Origin: Trichosphaerium sp. ATCC 40318
Taxonomy: Eukaryota > Discosea > Flabellinia > Trichosidae
Length of the DNA stretch: 64,000 nucleotides
Direction of reading: 5' to 3'
Assembly (NCBI GenBank): GCA_038496445.1
Contig: JALMLS010000271.1
Coordinates: 1-64,000 of the forward strand
This document shows positions 23,416 through 35,598 of the stretch, piece by piece. The position numbers and the translations under genes were made by a program. The notes under the pieces are model-generated. The model worked only from the letters and a program-made list of their open reading frames with translations, was not told the DNA's origin and searched no databases. Positions within the stretch are counted from its first letter, which is position 1; every line of letters begins with the position of its first letter.

Positions 23416-26400
23416 ATGTCAGAAAACGCTGAAAACAGCAGTGGCACTCCTAGTGGCGAAAAGGAACAAAAAGATGAGCTACAGGAATTTATGGTAGCGG
23501 CAGAAGAGCAACGCGCTCAGGATGAGATATTCAAGCAAGCTGAGACATTATGGGACAATAACGAGCATAAAGCAGCTTTACGTGCTTATCAAAAGATAGC
23601 AAAGGTTCACGCAGGCGCACAATACAAAATAGGTGTACGTCCTACACAAAAATACGACTAACATCGCTAAAACTGTCTTTTTTTGACACATCTCAAAGAG
23701 AAAAGCTCTTACAATAGTGAATACGCAACATTCAATGTACTAACTGGTTTTGGAAAGGTAATGTACAGAAATGGTGTCAGTTTGCGTGGCGATCCTTTAC
23801 AAGCAGCCAGCTGGTTCTACCTAGCTGCTAAATCTAATTACGCACCAGTACGTTCTTAAACAAGCAACAGAACAATCAAAAAACGAAAGGCTTTTTTTTT
23901 GAAATACAAGCCATGTTTAACGTCCAATCATTGTTTCTTTTCTATTTCAATACGTATAGCGCAAAATGCGGCCCTCCGCTAGCTCTTTCTTTTTTCCGTT
24001 AATTTCCCGAATTTTATTGAAATCCTGACATAACTCTTCTTTTTAAGGCGCAAGCTGCTCTAGGTATGATGTACTATAAAGGAGATGGCGTATTACAGAA
24101 TAAAAAAGAAGGATTACGTTTATTGCAAGTTGCTAGAGAAAACGGCGCTACAGAAGCGCAATCAATGCTCGATGAATGCTCGGACTATGGTACGTCGTTT
24201 AAATCGGTTAATATAAGGATTTTAAGTTTTTTGCGTTTTCTTCATTTCTTAGACGCTAATTCCATGTTACATCATTAAAATCGCATATTCCGCTATCTTA
24301 ACGTTGTTTAAGATGAAGAAGCAGCTAAAGCTGTAAAAGAGAATAACGACACTTCTACGTTGTACCCAAAGCCTCTTGTGCGACCAGCGAAGCCTGCGCC
24401 TGTTAAAACACATCCAAAGAGACCACCAGCAACTCCAAAAAAGAGATATCCTGGTGCAGGTGTTAAAGTATCATCATCTATTGCAAAGAAAAAAGTACCT
24501 TATTTTTCAGGTAAGAAAAAAAACGGACTTAAAAGGAGTCATCCTGGAAAGAAGAAGCATCTCGGAAAAGGGGCAAAGAAAGTACCTATGCGTGCGTTAC
24601 CTAAGAGACAACCTAAGAGATCAGTTGTTGATGCTGTTATACCAAAAAGAGGATTAAAAGGACCTAGAGGAGGTAGAAAAGCTTTTTCTGTCCAGAAAGG
24701 ACCTTCAAGGCTTCCTCTTTATAAGTCACCTTTAAAAACTATGAAAGGTTCTACTGCGAAGGCATCTTCTTATTCTACTTCTTCTCCTAAGCAACGTGCA
24801 CCTGGATCTTTTAATAGTCCAAGATCAAAGAGAAAAGAAGTCATAAAAGCACCAGGTTCTTTAGGATCACTTGCTACTGGAAACTCTTCAACTACTAGAC
24901 ATGAGAAGGCTAACTCAAGGACAAGAGTTGGTTTGAAACGAAATGTTAGTAATATATCTAATGTTGGAGCAAATGGAAAACCTAGAGCTGTTGTAGCGTA
25001 TGCACGTGCGAAGCACTCTTTTAGTGGTAAGTCTTTTTTTTTTTTTTTGGTTCATTGAAAATCACTGGTGAGACTTGCTTTGTGACACTTTTGTGTTTAG
25101 GACAATCACCAACGGATTTGCCTTTTAAGAAAGGTGTTATACTTGAGATTATAGAAAAAAAGTTTGATGGTTGGTGGTTAGCTCGTCATAAGAATAAGCA
25201 AGGTTGGGTTCCTAGCAATTATGTTCGATTATTTAAACAAGGATTTGTTGATGTTGCTGCTGAGGAACCAAAAAGTACACCAATAGATCAATTAACTTAT
25301 AAAGATTGGAACACATCTGAGGTACGTACTTGGGTAGTAGTTGTTATTTGTTTGTCCAAGCAGTTGAAGCAGCTTGGTTTGTTTTGAATTCTTCGAAAGA
25401 AATTTTTGTTTTTGTTGTTGACTTTTTTTTTGTTTTAGGTTCAACGTTGGTTGATACAAGAAAGATTTGGTCCTGAAGTGCTAACAGCATTTCAAAAAGT
25501 TAATACAACTGGAAGAGATTTATTAATTTTAACAGATAGAGCGCTAGTTCTTGAGTATGGTTTAAAGTCTGTACCAACTAGAAATGCTATTTTACAGGTA
25601 TGTATAATACAAACCAAAAAAAATTGCTTTGTTTCGAACTTCTTGGTTTATGAGCACCTTTTTTGTGTCTCTAAAATCCACTGATATCTAGTACACTGTG
25701 TTGTCTTGTTTCTACTAGAAAGGCATCCAGGTACATCAACACAAACATGATTTTTGAAAGTTTTTTTTCGTTTTTTTGCTCTAAGTTTGTACTAATGCTG
25801 TTGCACTCTAGGCTCTTACTTCACTTCGTAAGGCGTCTAAAGGCACCAATGTAACAAACAAACATAAATTTGTGAAAGCAATACCGAAGATTTCTGTTAG
25901 TAAGCCTAAAGAGAGTCCTATACCACGTGCAACAGGTGGAGGTGTTTCAGCTTTTAATAAACAAACAACAGAAGATAATGGAGGAGAAAAACTTCAAGAA
26001 GCCATATCAGATATCTCAAGCCTTATGGCTGATTTTACGGAAGCTAAGAGTAAGACAAAGGATATGGAGAAGCTTGTTTCAAGCCTTGCTCGTCAGCTGA
26101 AGCAGACAAAGGCAGAAATAAGTCAGCTTACTTATTATAAACAATTATCTGAACGAATGGCTATTAAAGTTGACGATCAAGAGGAACAGATTGATCTGTT
26201 ATCTAGACGATTGGCTAGCCATCAGTTTAGTGGTGGTGGACAGGCAACTAGGGAAGAGGAAGAAGCTAATAAGAAGCGTATTGCTCTTCATGAGAAGTTA
26301 CTTGATACAGAACTAAAATTACAAAGAAATCAAGCTGAGAATAGGACTTTTAGACAGACTATTAAGAGGTTACGTAAGGAGAATGAAGAAAAAGCTTTGC

Positions 26401-26956
26401 TTGTTGTTGATCAGAATTTATTAATACAACAACAAAATGAACGATTAATGGAGCTTTCAGAGCTTGTACAGGCTGTACGTGTCTTTTTTACCATCCAAAC
26501 AATTTTTAAGAATATTATGAGAATTTTTTGGTTTTGTAATTTTCACGCTCTTCCTCTTGTATTTACAACTTTCTTGAAATATTTTACGATATATTTTGAT
26601 TAAAGAGTTTAATGTGAAATTTGTCACTTGACGTCTTCTTTTTTTTTGGGGGGCTTGGGAGATGTTTTTTTTTTGGATTTTGGCGTTTTTGTCCCTTTTG
26701 ATGTTTTGTTGTTTACTCTTGATTATAGCCTTCATTGATGATTCCTGATAATCAACACACTACTGCTACATCAGAAGCAGAACCTAGATTGGAGTATGAT
26801 GACCCAGAAGATGAGTCTTCTCGTGTTTCTTCAAGACCAAACTTACCTCCAAGAAATGCTCCTCCTTCTCCTGAAGATTTTAAAGATCTACAAAATAGAA
26901 AGTCTCCTGATATATTATCACCTAGAGGTATTATAAAAAATACTAGAGATATATAA
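23416..26956 (+). CDS. Sel1-repeat / SH3 / SAM / coiled-coil scaffold protein
   Basis: Multi-domain adaptor likely to assemble a signalling or cytoskeletal complex. Exons: 23416-23634, 23758-23847, 24048-24189, 24313-25026, 25101-25321, 25439-25597, 25812-26474 and 26729-26956. Domains in order: Sel1 repeats (GVMYRNGVSLRGDPLQAASW; ALGMMYYKGDGVLQNKKEG), a basic Pro/Lys-rich linker, an SH3 domain (DGWWLARHKNKQGWVPSNYV, with the WW and PSNY ligand-pocket residues), then a SAM domain (DWNTSEVQRWLIQERFG to YGLKSVPTRNAILQ). A long coiled coil of about 200 residues follows, and the C-terminus is acidic and Pro-rich. Most donors are GTACGT, and intron 1 carries a TACTAAC branch site. About 810 residues, intact. 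An AATAAA lies near 27010. Confidence 0.9.
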
Positions 26957-27348
26957 GGGGGTGTTATGTAATTGATGCCTTTGGAAATAAGCTAAAAAGA
27001 AAACTGTACAATAAAAAATAATGAGGAAAAAATAAAAACAAAGCAATGAGCAATTGAGCGATTAAGTTTTTGGTTTATATACTGGCAACATGTTTTGAAT
27101 ATGCCATTCAACGTTTATTGTAATGTACTGTGATCACATAGTTATACTGATTAGTTTTCGACTATCCTTTTGTAACCTTAGCGCTGCTTCTTGTTCAACA
27201 AAAACCAAGAAACAACTTTATCTACTTTCCATTGAAAACCAAACTTTTGTTTTGTTTGTTCAGTCAAGTCATAACATGAATGATAAATGTTGCGCACAGC
27301 TATCACAGGTTGGTATTAAAACTAACTTTATTAAAGATTTGGTGTCTT

Positions 27349-29026
27349 CTACACCATAATCAAAACAACAGCGACAATTGCGCTTACAGAGACTGCTATA
27401 ATATTTGCGCTGCTGGTTTGAATAGTAGCACTTGGTGTGCCTGTTGGGTTAGTTCCAGAAGGAGCTGTAGAACCAGACACGCCAGTTGGTGAAGTTACCA
27501 TAGGCGCTGTCGAACTGGAGCTAGTTGGAGCTGTGCCAGAAGGTGTTGTTAACGTTGGCATTCCAGTAGTTGGAGGTGTACCAGAAGGCGTTGTTGACGT
27601 TGGCATTGCTGTAGGCGGTGAAGTAGTGGTAGATACACTGACAACACCAAGGCTAGCGTCATTGTTATTCAAGCTTCTTACAACGACATCAATAGTGTTT
27701 TGTTCTTCATTTTGAAGTCCAATGTCAATATGTGCTGTGTTTTGTCTTTTTTTACATCCAACGGTTTCTCCAATAATCACGGGATTTGATGTCAGCTGAG
27801 AAACGAAATCGTATATTTGAGCTCTTTTTGTACAATCGTTAAGAAGTACTCTCACATTTTCAGAAACTCTACTACCGCCATTTCCATCGGAATCATCATC
27901 ATCACGATGAGCACTTACAGGTTCACAGTAACCAATGCAACTTTGGCAAGAATCAAGGCAGAATCCAGGAGTACACTGCTCGCCTTAAAAATGTAAATAT
28001 CAGACTGATAGGGCTTTGACTTACTGTTGCTGCATCCAGTAATTGTAGAATTTTGTTGAACAACACACGTGTTGTTAACTGCTCCGCGAGGTACAGTACA
28101 TGCTTGACAAGGACACATGCCGTGACATTGTCTTCTGATGTAACCAGGTTCGTCGTCATCAAGCCTGTTGAGACAGTTTGCTTTCTTTCTGAAACAGCTA
28201 AAGAAAGGGATTAGAAAAACAAGGTATTTGTTTTTAGCGTACTCATTCTTGTAACTTGTTCCGTCTGATCCGCACACGTATGCTTCATGTGTTTCGTTAC
28301 ACATTATTTGAGTACAGTTCATTCCCACATCGTTATCGTCATCATCGTCATCATCGTCGTCATCGTCATCACGTGCACAGTAGCCCATAGCAACAGTGGA
28401 GCAAGGCACATCCTCTCCTTCAAATTCCTATAAAGATCAGAAAAAACAATCTATTGTGTTCCTGTACTAACCTCACACTCGTATCCAGCACTACAGTTTG
28501 TAAGAGTAATATTGGAATCAATCTCTTGTCCTTCGCATGGCTCAATAAATGTACATACAGTAACATTTACATCACATGGGCAGGTGCCATTACAAGCAAC
28601 TGTTACGTTTTCGTTTTCATCATCTTCCAGGCAGTTTTCTCTTCTCAAAAAACACCTTAAACAATAGTCAAAATCTACACCAGAGCTGGATTTACGTACT
28701 CGTTTCTATACGTATCATCATCAGTACCACATACTGGACTTCTTTCATGACTACAAACACCACACATCTCTTCTTTTCTTCTTTGTTCCTCAAGCTCTTT
28801 TTTCAAATCATCCAAGTCATCGTCACATTGAACTACAACCTAATAGTGGTTACATATCATTCTATTGCATTGTTGTAAATCTAATATCAGGGATGCCATA
28901 GCTTGATTAGTAGTAAAAATCGTAGACCGTGTAAATAGAGCAAAGCAAAAACACTGACAAAATCCGTACTGCTAAAGAAAACATAATGGCTAGAGAAACT
29001 ACAATAATAAATCTCGATGATATCAT
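27349..29026 (-). CDS. Secreted double-Kazal protein, probably GPI-anchored
   Basis: Kazal domains usually inhibit serine proteases. Exons: 29026-28970, 28839-28700, 28655-28472, 28427-28244, 28197-28025 and 27983-27349, giving about 457 residues. Exon 1 is a signal peptide (MISSRFIIVVSLAIMFSLA). Two Kazal-type units follow, each split by an intron at the same codon: SPVCGTDDDTYRNECF ... CNGTCPC, and AYVCGSDGTSYKNDCF ... CHGMCPC. Each is followed by a Cys-rich segment. Between them is a run of about 12 Asp encoded by GAT/GAC repeats. The rest is a globular region, a Thr/Pro/Ser stalk, and a hydrophobic end (IIAVSVSAIVAVVLIMV), which suggests GPI attachment. The target protease is unknown. Confidence 0.85.
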
Positions 29027-29740
29027 TTCAAGTTGTTTTGTTGTTATCGGGTGATGGTTTTTGATACTATGAAACCTTGTGGGGATAATGGGAGGGAGAA
29101 AATTGTAGTAAATTAAAACTCCGAGAGATCAATCACACTTTGTAGTTTTTCAGTTCGTAACACATGGTTCAAGGCTAATCACCTTGTTGTAAAAGTGGGA
29201 GTATGTTGTATACACACCTAATGTCTCCACTGTCATCGAGAAGTTTCGTGAATTTTTAGCACGTGCTGACACTATTATCGTGTATTTGTACATCTAGAGG
29301 CACTAGCTTTGTAGTGCTGTGATTTATCAAATGATGATTCACGTGACGCCCTGTGATAAACTACATATCGAGAAAAACGGGAAAGCAAAAAAAACTACAA
29401 CAATTCTGGTACATTCATTGCATACTCATAATTGAAGTAATATACTACGTGAAGTCCTCCAGGTGTGCTACCGGGAGGGACGAGTATGTGCCATGGGAAA
29501 CACTTTGTATACAAAGACTGTATTGCGCTTGTAATGACACAAACCTATTGATACAAATCAACAAACATGAAAAAACAACAATGTGTCATGTTCTCCGAGC
29601 AATATTCATTGCGTTTTGGATGGCCCACGCTACCCAGGTAGAAATCATACCCCTTATCAAGGACAAGACCGTTAGTTCTTTGAAATGAAATGACTTTCTT
29701 TGACATTCTGTAGCTGTATAAAACACATTATACATCAACA

Positions 29741-30773
29741 ATGTCCGTTACGATCAATGAAGAGAAACGTGATAGTGTACGAAGGATAATTTTGTATTTG
29801 AAGCTAATATTTTTCTAACGTTAGAAAACGGTTCAACAATGTCCAGAATCATTACTAAAACGCCTACCAGTCGAGATTCAATTAATACTCCTTGATTTAT
29901 CACCAGACGTTTACATCAAGTGGCCTTTGCTATCAAAAGAAGCTGCTTTAGATACACGATTCGACAGTACCTTTGACAAACATGGTGCTTGGTTTAGTTA
30001 TTACAAGCATAGACGTAAAATGATCAAACTTTCTCACACTCTTTGGAAGCATGGTAAACAACATGGTAAGACTTTAGAGTGGTACTCTAACGGGGTGGTG
30101 GCACGTGAGTTATATTTTAAGAACGGTGAGCTCCATGGTATCCAGCAGACATGGTACTCTAACGGTCAGATGAAGAGTGTCAGTTCATATGTTAATGATG
30201 AAAAAGATGGAAAGCTCACGTGTTATCATAAGAATGGTCGAATCTCAAGTGAAGGTATTTACGAGAACGGAAAGGAGTTTATGTACAAAGAGTATCTTGT
30301 TATCGGTCTGATGATCAAAGAGCATATTCTTAATGAGAAAGGAAACGGCGAGAGAAAAGAGTGGCACGAAAATGGTGTTTTGAAATCACAGAGTTTATTC
30401 AAAAACTGGAAGTGATGGACAACTTACACAATGGCATAACAATGGGCAAGTTTGTATAATTGTTTACTTTGTAGATGGCAAGAAGGAAGGTAAATGCGAG
30501 AGTTGGTATGAGGATGGTTCAAAGAAGCAAGTTTGTTTTTTCAAAAATGGTAAACAAGATGGTGTTATTAAGAAGTGGTATCCTAATGGAAAGTTGAGTG
30601 CTAAGTACACCTGCAAGGATGGTAATATTGAAGGTAAGTATATGGAGTACTATTCAGATGGTAAAAAGGCTCGTCGAGGATATTTCAAGAATGGTACACA
30701 AAAAGGAGATTGGAAAGAGTGGCCGGAACATTTCGATATTTACTATGGGATTGGAAACAATCAAGATGTTTAG
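29741..30773 (+). CDS. MORN-variant repeat protein, left-arm copy, one frame break
   Basis: Exon 1, 29741-29776, encodes MSVTINEEKRDS. It is followed by a short intron (GTACGAAG ... GTTAG) and exon 2 from 29825. Exon 2 opens with the family's F-box-like block (LLKRLPVEIQLILLDLSPDV, KWPLLSKEAALDTRFD) and about seven repeats. The frame stops at 30413-30415; repeats continue in another frame (SDGQLTQWHNNG to KGDWKEW) up to the stop at 30771. A single base lost in the AAAAA run near 30403 would explain it. The right-arm copy at 46357-47184 has a different set of lesions, so the two arms decay independently or carry separate assembly errors. Confidence 0.75.
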
Positions 30774-31125
30774 GTTACTCATACATGATATCAAGCATAG
30801 ACTTAGTTTCTTTATCTACAACAAAATATTACATTAGGGTTACTACAATAAATGACACGTGCGCAATAAAAGGTTAAATGTTGATGACTTTTTCTGTTAA
30901 AACCTTATTTTCATTTTCGGGCAATGCTGTAACTTGATACGTGTTTACTTAGGTCACGTTTTCGTTGTCTAATTTGAATGACTTTTCGTTTGATCTTATT
31001 TTACGGATTATTACTACAAATCAAGCAAAACTCGTTCTATGCGCTTTTTAGATAGCGTTAGTATTCTTGTCCGAATTTGGGTTGTAGCTGTTCACATTTT
31101 AATTATTCTGTATTTCTTAGCAAAG
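30774..31125. other. Intergenic part of the left arm
   Basis: No gene seen. The stretch from about 31030 matches, reversed, the upstream region of the beta-helix gene at 44180-44270, so it is probably that family's promoter. Confidence 0.4.
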
Positions 31126-32400
31126 TGATGATGGCAACACATCAAGTTATCGTTCTCGTATTTCTATTTAACCTTTCTATCATGACAAAAAGCAGTTTGG
31201 CATCATGTGATATTTATGTCTCGCCAAATGGCAGTAGAAACAATGTACGTACCAAGCTTTGCCAAAAAAACCAAAATAATGTCTTTGATTTTATAACAGT
31301 GAGAGTCAACGTTGCTTTTTGTGACAACTCAAAGTTAACAGCAATGTGACAGAAGTCTAACTAGTATCAGGTGTATTGCTTGCACAAAAAACTCTTTGTT
31401 AATCCACAACAAGTTGAAGAGCAAAAAGAACGATCATAGGCTGGTATGCCTAATCAAGGTTTATATAGAGCTTTTCCCTAACGGCAGAACTCACCTCTAT
31501 ATCGGACCTTATAATTTTCTTGGCCCAGACCGAGTTCCTAAGTTAATTACGTGCTACTTACGAGGACATGCTGGCTAATGTAACGATTCAAGCTTTCACA
31601 CTACGTCGGATTAAGATGGAACTTTTAACAGCTCCACCTCGCAATGCATACACCCACTAAGCTAGACGGAGGACTCCCTTAAATTATTTTCGACCAAATG
31701 GCTAGGAAGCCCCACGCGTGGTGCACACACTGCAACTACTACAATTTATCAACTATTTTCGTTTCATTTTATACCCATAAAAACGTGTGAGAAATAAATT
31801 GTGGGATACAGAGCGTACTTCACTGAAAATTCTATTCCAATTACTCAAATATGGATAATGCACATTTCAAAACGCTCTTAAAGGCTTGTGATAGGTATTT
31901 ACACATGTGGGAACCGAAACAGCGAAGTTTTGGTTTGAAAAACGTGCTACTAAACGATAACTTCTGTTTTCTGGTTGTTATCGATACATTTCACTGAAAT
32001 AACTGTTGTAATTACTCAAATACGGATAATGCACATGTACAATAGCCGTAAACCCTTGTGATAGCTATTTACACGCGTATATAACCTTAACGACAATGTT
32101 TTGGTTCGCAAAACATGCAACTAAACAATAACTTCTTTTTGCTAGTTGTTAAAATGTACATGTTTATTTGTAATGATGGTAGCGTTTACAAGCTATTGCT
32201 AACAATATAATAAGAATAGAGTGATGGTATAGCCAGTGGAAGTATTGATCAGGCTTGATAAAACCGATGTTCTCATACTTCTTGTACAATATTCGTAACA
32301 GTACGGGTACTTCTCCTGAAAAGGATAACAGGTTGATAAAAGGTGGTTCTACAAAGATACCCAACAGAGAACACAGTCATTGTCGAAAGGGCCCTTGTAA
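31126..32400 (+). pseudogene. Beta-helix gene fragment, exons 1-2 split by an insert
   Basis: Exon 1 at 31126-31244 encodes a signal peptide and CDIYVSPNGSRNN, nearly the same as the start of the gene at 44171. A GTACGTAC donor follows. About 950 bp later, 32215-32310 matches exon 2 of that gene (SIDQAL, then SCTI-like sequence) but contains a stop after DQA. The interval 31380-32205 is foreign to the intact gene, is present in both arms of inverted repeat 2, and includes tandem 171-bp units. The gene copy is broken. Confidence 0.6.
31819..32160. repeat. Tandem duplication, two units of about 171 bp
   Basis: Units begin with TTCACTGAAA at 31819 and 31990. They share TTACTCAAATA, GGATAATGCACAT, a TTTGGTT-TG-AAAAC block and CTAAACGATAACTTCT. 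Identity is moderate, so the duplication is older than the inverted repeat that contains it; both units recur reversed at about 45340-45680. Confidence 0.7.
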
Positions 32401-32652
32401 GGTATGCTTGTTCTCGGAAGTCCACCAAATCTGTTCAACCTGGCAAAACAAGCGTAATGTGAAAACATCACATTCCACAACACGCTTTGCTTGCCGTGCT
32501 TATGTACCGAAAGGCGAGAAAAAAAAGCTAAGGTAAGTCGTAGATATAGGTTAAAAGAACTGTTTACGTAGTCAAGGTACATCACAAAAATACAAAGTCA
32601 AAGCACATCTAACAAGACCATTGCAGTATTTTACTTATGGTGCGCTTTGTAA

Positions 32653-33019
32653 ATACTACGCTCCAAAGGAGCCGAACTATGCTGTGAATGTCACCACCAG
32701 CGTGTGGCAAGCAGTACGTTAGCAAATAAAGCGTAATTCATACCCTTTTCGTCTCAAGAGGAGCATCAATGAAAAAACCTTGTTGATAAAGGTTAACTAG
32801 AAAATCACTCAAAGTATCTCTAGAGGCGATATTGTGCAGTTTGATCAATAGTAATACCGTCTCATAGTCCTCCAGTTCATTTACTTTCTCTTTGGACAAA
32901 CACCTTTCAACAGTATCAACACGCCCAAGTAGCACACATTCTTTGTCTTTGAGACAATCATTTAGAAACGCAAAACGAATCAAGCGGTGTTGGTAAAGTT
33001 AGCTTTATTGAATTTTGCA
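32653..33019. other. Duplicated segment and weak frame next to F-box gene
   Basis: A frame at 32738-32983 on the minus strand (RDTLSDFLVNLYQQGF near its end) resembles the minus reading of 1383-1450 (RDTMSDFGINLYGF). It may be the C-terminus of a lost gene. Bases 32697-32755 recur in direct orientation at 44766-44829 just inside the other arm. Confidence 0.35.
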
Positions 33020-33918
33020 TTACTGGTTAGAAAATTGAATTTTCAGTGCCTCAACAGCCTCTTTAGTGACTGCACAACGCTTTGAGGTTATGTGTTTTAA
33101 AGATTTTAAGTACATCAAACAACCATTTGTAATCTTTGGACACATTTCCACAGTGAGCTGTTCAACATTTACCAATGTCTTAAAACACAAGTCTGTTATT
33201 GTAGTACAATAGTAAAGATGAAGGTGTTTGACATTGGTCAATGCTGCGATTCCATAATCTGTTATATGTCTTGCAAACCTAATAGAAACAGTGTGTACAT
33301 TGCTAAGATGTTTAAACCATGAGTCTCTTGGATGAGCAATGCTGATCTCATGTACATCCTTGAATGCTTTGATTCCTTTTACAGTTATCTTACTGCAGTG
33401 ATATAGGTTAATAGTGTGTACACCAACAAGACTTTGGAGTGCTTTATCCGTTACTGAGGTAAAAGAAAGGTTGATGGTATGAACACCTGCAAGTGCTTTC
33501 ACGCTTTCATCTGTAATTTGTCTACAATGACTCAAGTCAATTGTATGTACTCCTGCAAAGCGTTCCACACGAGGAAAGCCTAAATCTGTGCTATTGGCTA
33601 CCTTGATTTTGGTGTGTTTCATGATTCCTTTGTGCTTTACAACTTCTTTTGCTTGTTTATCTGTTGTTATACATATACTATGGTACCCAACAATGTCGTG
33701 AACAATAGAAGAAAGGATACGGCATGTTTGACAAGCTGCAAACCGATCTTCTGTTGTATGCGCAACAATAATCGCTAGAATCTCTGTAGGCATGTCCAGT
33801 AAAGTTGTTTCAGCACTACAACAACTATTTTAGATGATATCAAAAGACCCGTTTACCTTTGCTTTAGTGTACCAGACGCCAATTCAAATGTTTTTTTATT
33901 ACTATCTGTGGTATCCAT
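33020..33918 (-). CDS. F-box / leucine-rich-repeat protein
   Basis: Putative SCF substrate adaptor of the same family as 1-909 and 47878-48983. Exon 1, 33918-33858, encodes MDTTDSNKKTFELASGTLKQ. After a GTAAACGG donor, exon 2 (33815-33020) begins with the F-box (LLDMPTEILAIIVAHTTEDR). The LRRs have GVHTIDLSHCRQITDESV-type cores. It has fewer repeats than its paralogues: about 278 residues in all. The last repeats use NVKHLHLYYC and NVEQLTVEMC in place of GVHTINL. It lies just inside the left arm of inverted repeat 2. The repeats are less uniform than in the first gene, so this copy has not been homogenised lately. Confidence 0.85.
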
Positions 33919-34696
33919 GGTGACACGTGGACTTATCGTGGAAAGCTATTGACTATTTGCGCGGGCTTATAATATCCGTCAGCTCGACAGGAACACTCCA
34001 GTATGTTTGCGGTTGGTCACAAGATTAGTCTTATATCCTTGCCACACTGCTGAAAGAAAGGTTGCTATATTCTAGTCCGTACAAGAATCTGATCTGTACG
34101 GCTTAGATTGTATGGAGTAGTGCTACTAGTCAACGCTTTGGTAAAGTCCTCAATAAAAAACCCCGATTATCACATTTACTTTTCTTATTTTCAGGTTTTT
34201 TTTCTCGTGTGACGAAGCTCTAGTTGTATAATTACGCCAAAACTAAACACCAGAAAACTATTCCCTTACCTCTCTTTGCACGTGACTTTGCCGAAAAAAA
34301 GAATACAGTCTTGCTACTTCGTTGCCTTTATTTCAAACGATGGCTCAGGTATAAGTTGTAGCAAAATTGTCAAGTCTGTAAGAACTAGCGAGATTTGTCA
34401 GATATGCCTAACCTAAACTCGAAAACCAAAGGACAAAAAGCAAAAAGTTGCAAAGTTTAGCAAACTTGAATGCTACGGACAATAACAACACTCTAAACAA
34501 CAATGCAAACAACTTGTGTTAGTTTCACGTGCTTATTACCTATTGGAGGTACCTGTTGAACAGTTGCATAATGTTACAGGCAGAGCTTCTTCACATGATT
34601 AGCATAGCCACAAGGTAAAAAACTTGCCGGAGTTTCTTTATTTTTCGTACATACAACAAGCGGTAGTGTCAAAAAAGTTTTGGTTTTGTTTATTCT
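33919..34696. other. Intergenic stretch, no gene seen
   Basis: Contains the upstream region of the F-box gene and several CACGTG sites (near 33925, 34280 and 34525). No supported frame. Confidence 0.4.
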
Positions 34697-35059
34697 CTAC
34701 CATCTACGGGTATTTTTTTTAAACCATCTATCGCTTTGTTCAAGCATATCTCTTGCTTTTTGGTTTAGTTCACGCAATTGGTCATTCTTTTTTTGAGTAT
34801 ACTCAGTTCTACACTCCAACATACATCCTTCTCCTTCTTCGCTACAGCCATCAATAACACGGTTTTGATACCATTCGGTAAGTCTTCTGTTTAGTCTAAA
34901 GAAACGAGGTATATCATTAGCGTCGTCCATGCACAAGTTTTCTTCCGTAATGCAAGCTCTAGAGCATGTATTGAATTCTCTTTCGGCTGTTAATGAAATT
35001 GAAAGCACTTGCGTAATACACAAGCATACAATAATAAGAAGTGCGGTAATAGAGCTCAT
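34697..35059 (-). CDS. Small secreted protein with CX3CX6C...CX6CX3C pattern (1)
   Basis: 120 residues from an ATG at 35059. A signal peptide (SSITALLIIVCLCITQVLS) leads to a mature chain with exactly six cysteines arranged C-x3-C-x6-C, then about 38 residues, then C-x6-C-x3-C. The symmetric spacing suggests two helices facing each other and held by disulfides. The rest is charged and probably helical, with a basic end (KKNTRRW). The gene at 35599 shares the pattern with little other identity. Function unknown; the spacing recalls disulfide-linked alpha-hairpin proteins, but I cannot assign it to a named family. Single exon. Confidence 0.7.
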   Translation of the reverse strand: MSSITALLIIVCLCITQVLSISLTAEREFNTCSRACITEENLCMDDANDIPRFFRLNRRLTEWYQNRVIDGCSEEGEGCMLECRTEYTQKKNDQLRELNQKARDMLEQSDRWFKKNTRRW

Positions 35060-35598
35060 GTTGCGTTACTCGGAAAACAGTTTTGTTGTTTCTAATTTAG
35101 TGGATATTTTTCCAGATTAAGAATGATACCTTACTTAATCTTTCTCGCAGCTACATGCTGTTAAAAACAACATAAAACACCTAGTAGCTCATATTTGTGT
35201 TGAGTTTAAACGTGTTACGAGCTTTTTAGTGCGAACTAACCTCAATGGGTGTAACATTCGTCAAAACATCGCAACACTTACGGAATACAATATGCAAGCG
35301 TCCTGAACATTGTTCAGCGAAGAAAAATTCAGTTCAGGAGAATAGCGCAAATTATAGTTGCGGTAGTGTTAACGCACTTGCTGACCTTACTAATAGTCAT
35401 GTGGATCCTGTAGTTGTTTGAAAAGCGCGTCAGGAACAGAAATCAAAAATGCAAAAAAAAAAGCCAACAGAATTCTAAACTGCTTGCACCCTACTTGCTA
35501 CCATAGTATTCTACACGCGTAGGAAATAGTTTATTAAGCCTTATTTAATAGTTTATTGATGCAAATTTAAATTACGTCTACTTTTCTTGCAACTCTCG

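Larger units (their letters stand above)
29227..32672 (+). repeat. Large inverted repeat 2, left arm
   Basis: Pairs in reverse with 44836-47817, about 12 kb away. Shared landmarks in order: the outer edge near 29230 / 47815, the MORN gene, a block near 31400-31800 / 45690-46080, the 171-bp tandem units, and the inner edge near 32670 / 44840. Identity is high but broken by indels; bases 30400-30570 are missing from the right arm. Confidence 0.85.

Noticed and set aside
27437-27715. Plus-strand Gly/Val-rich frame
   Set aside because: Antisense shadow of the Thr/Pro stalk of the Kazal protein.
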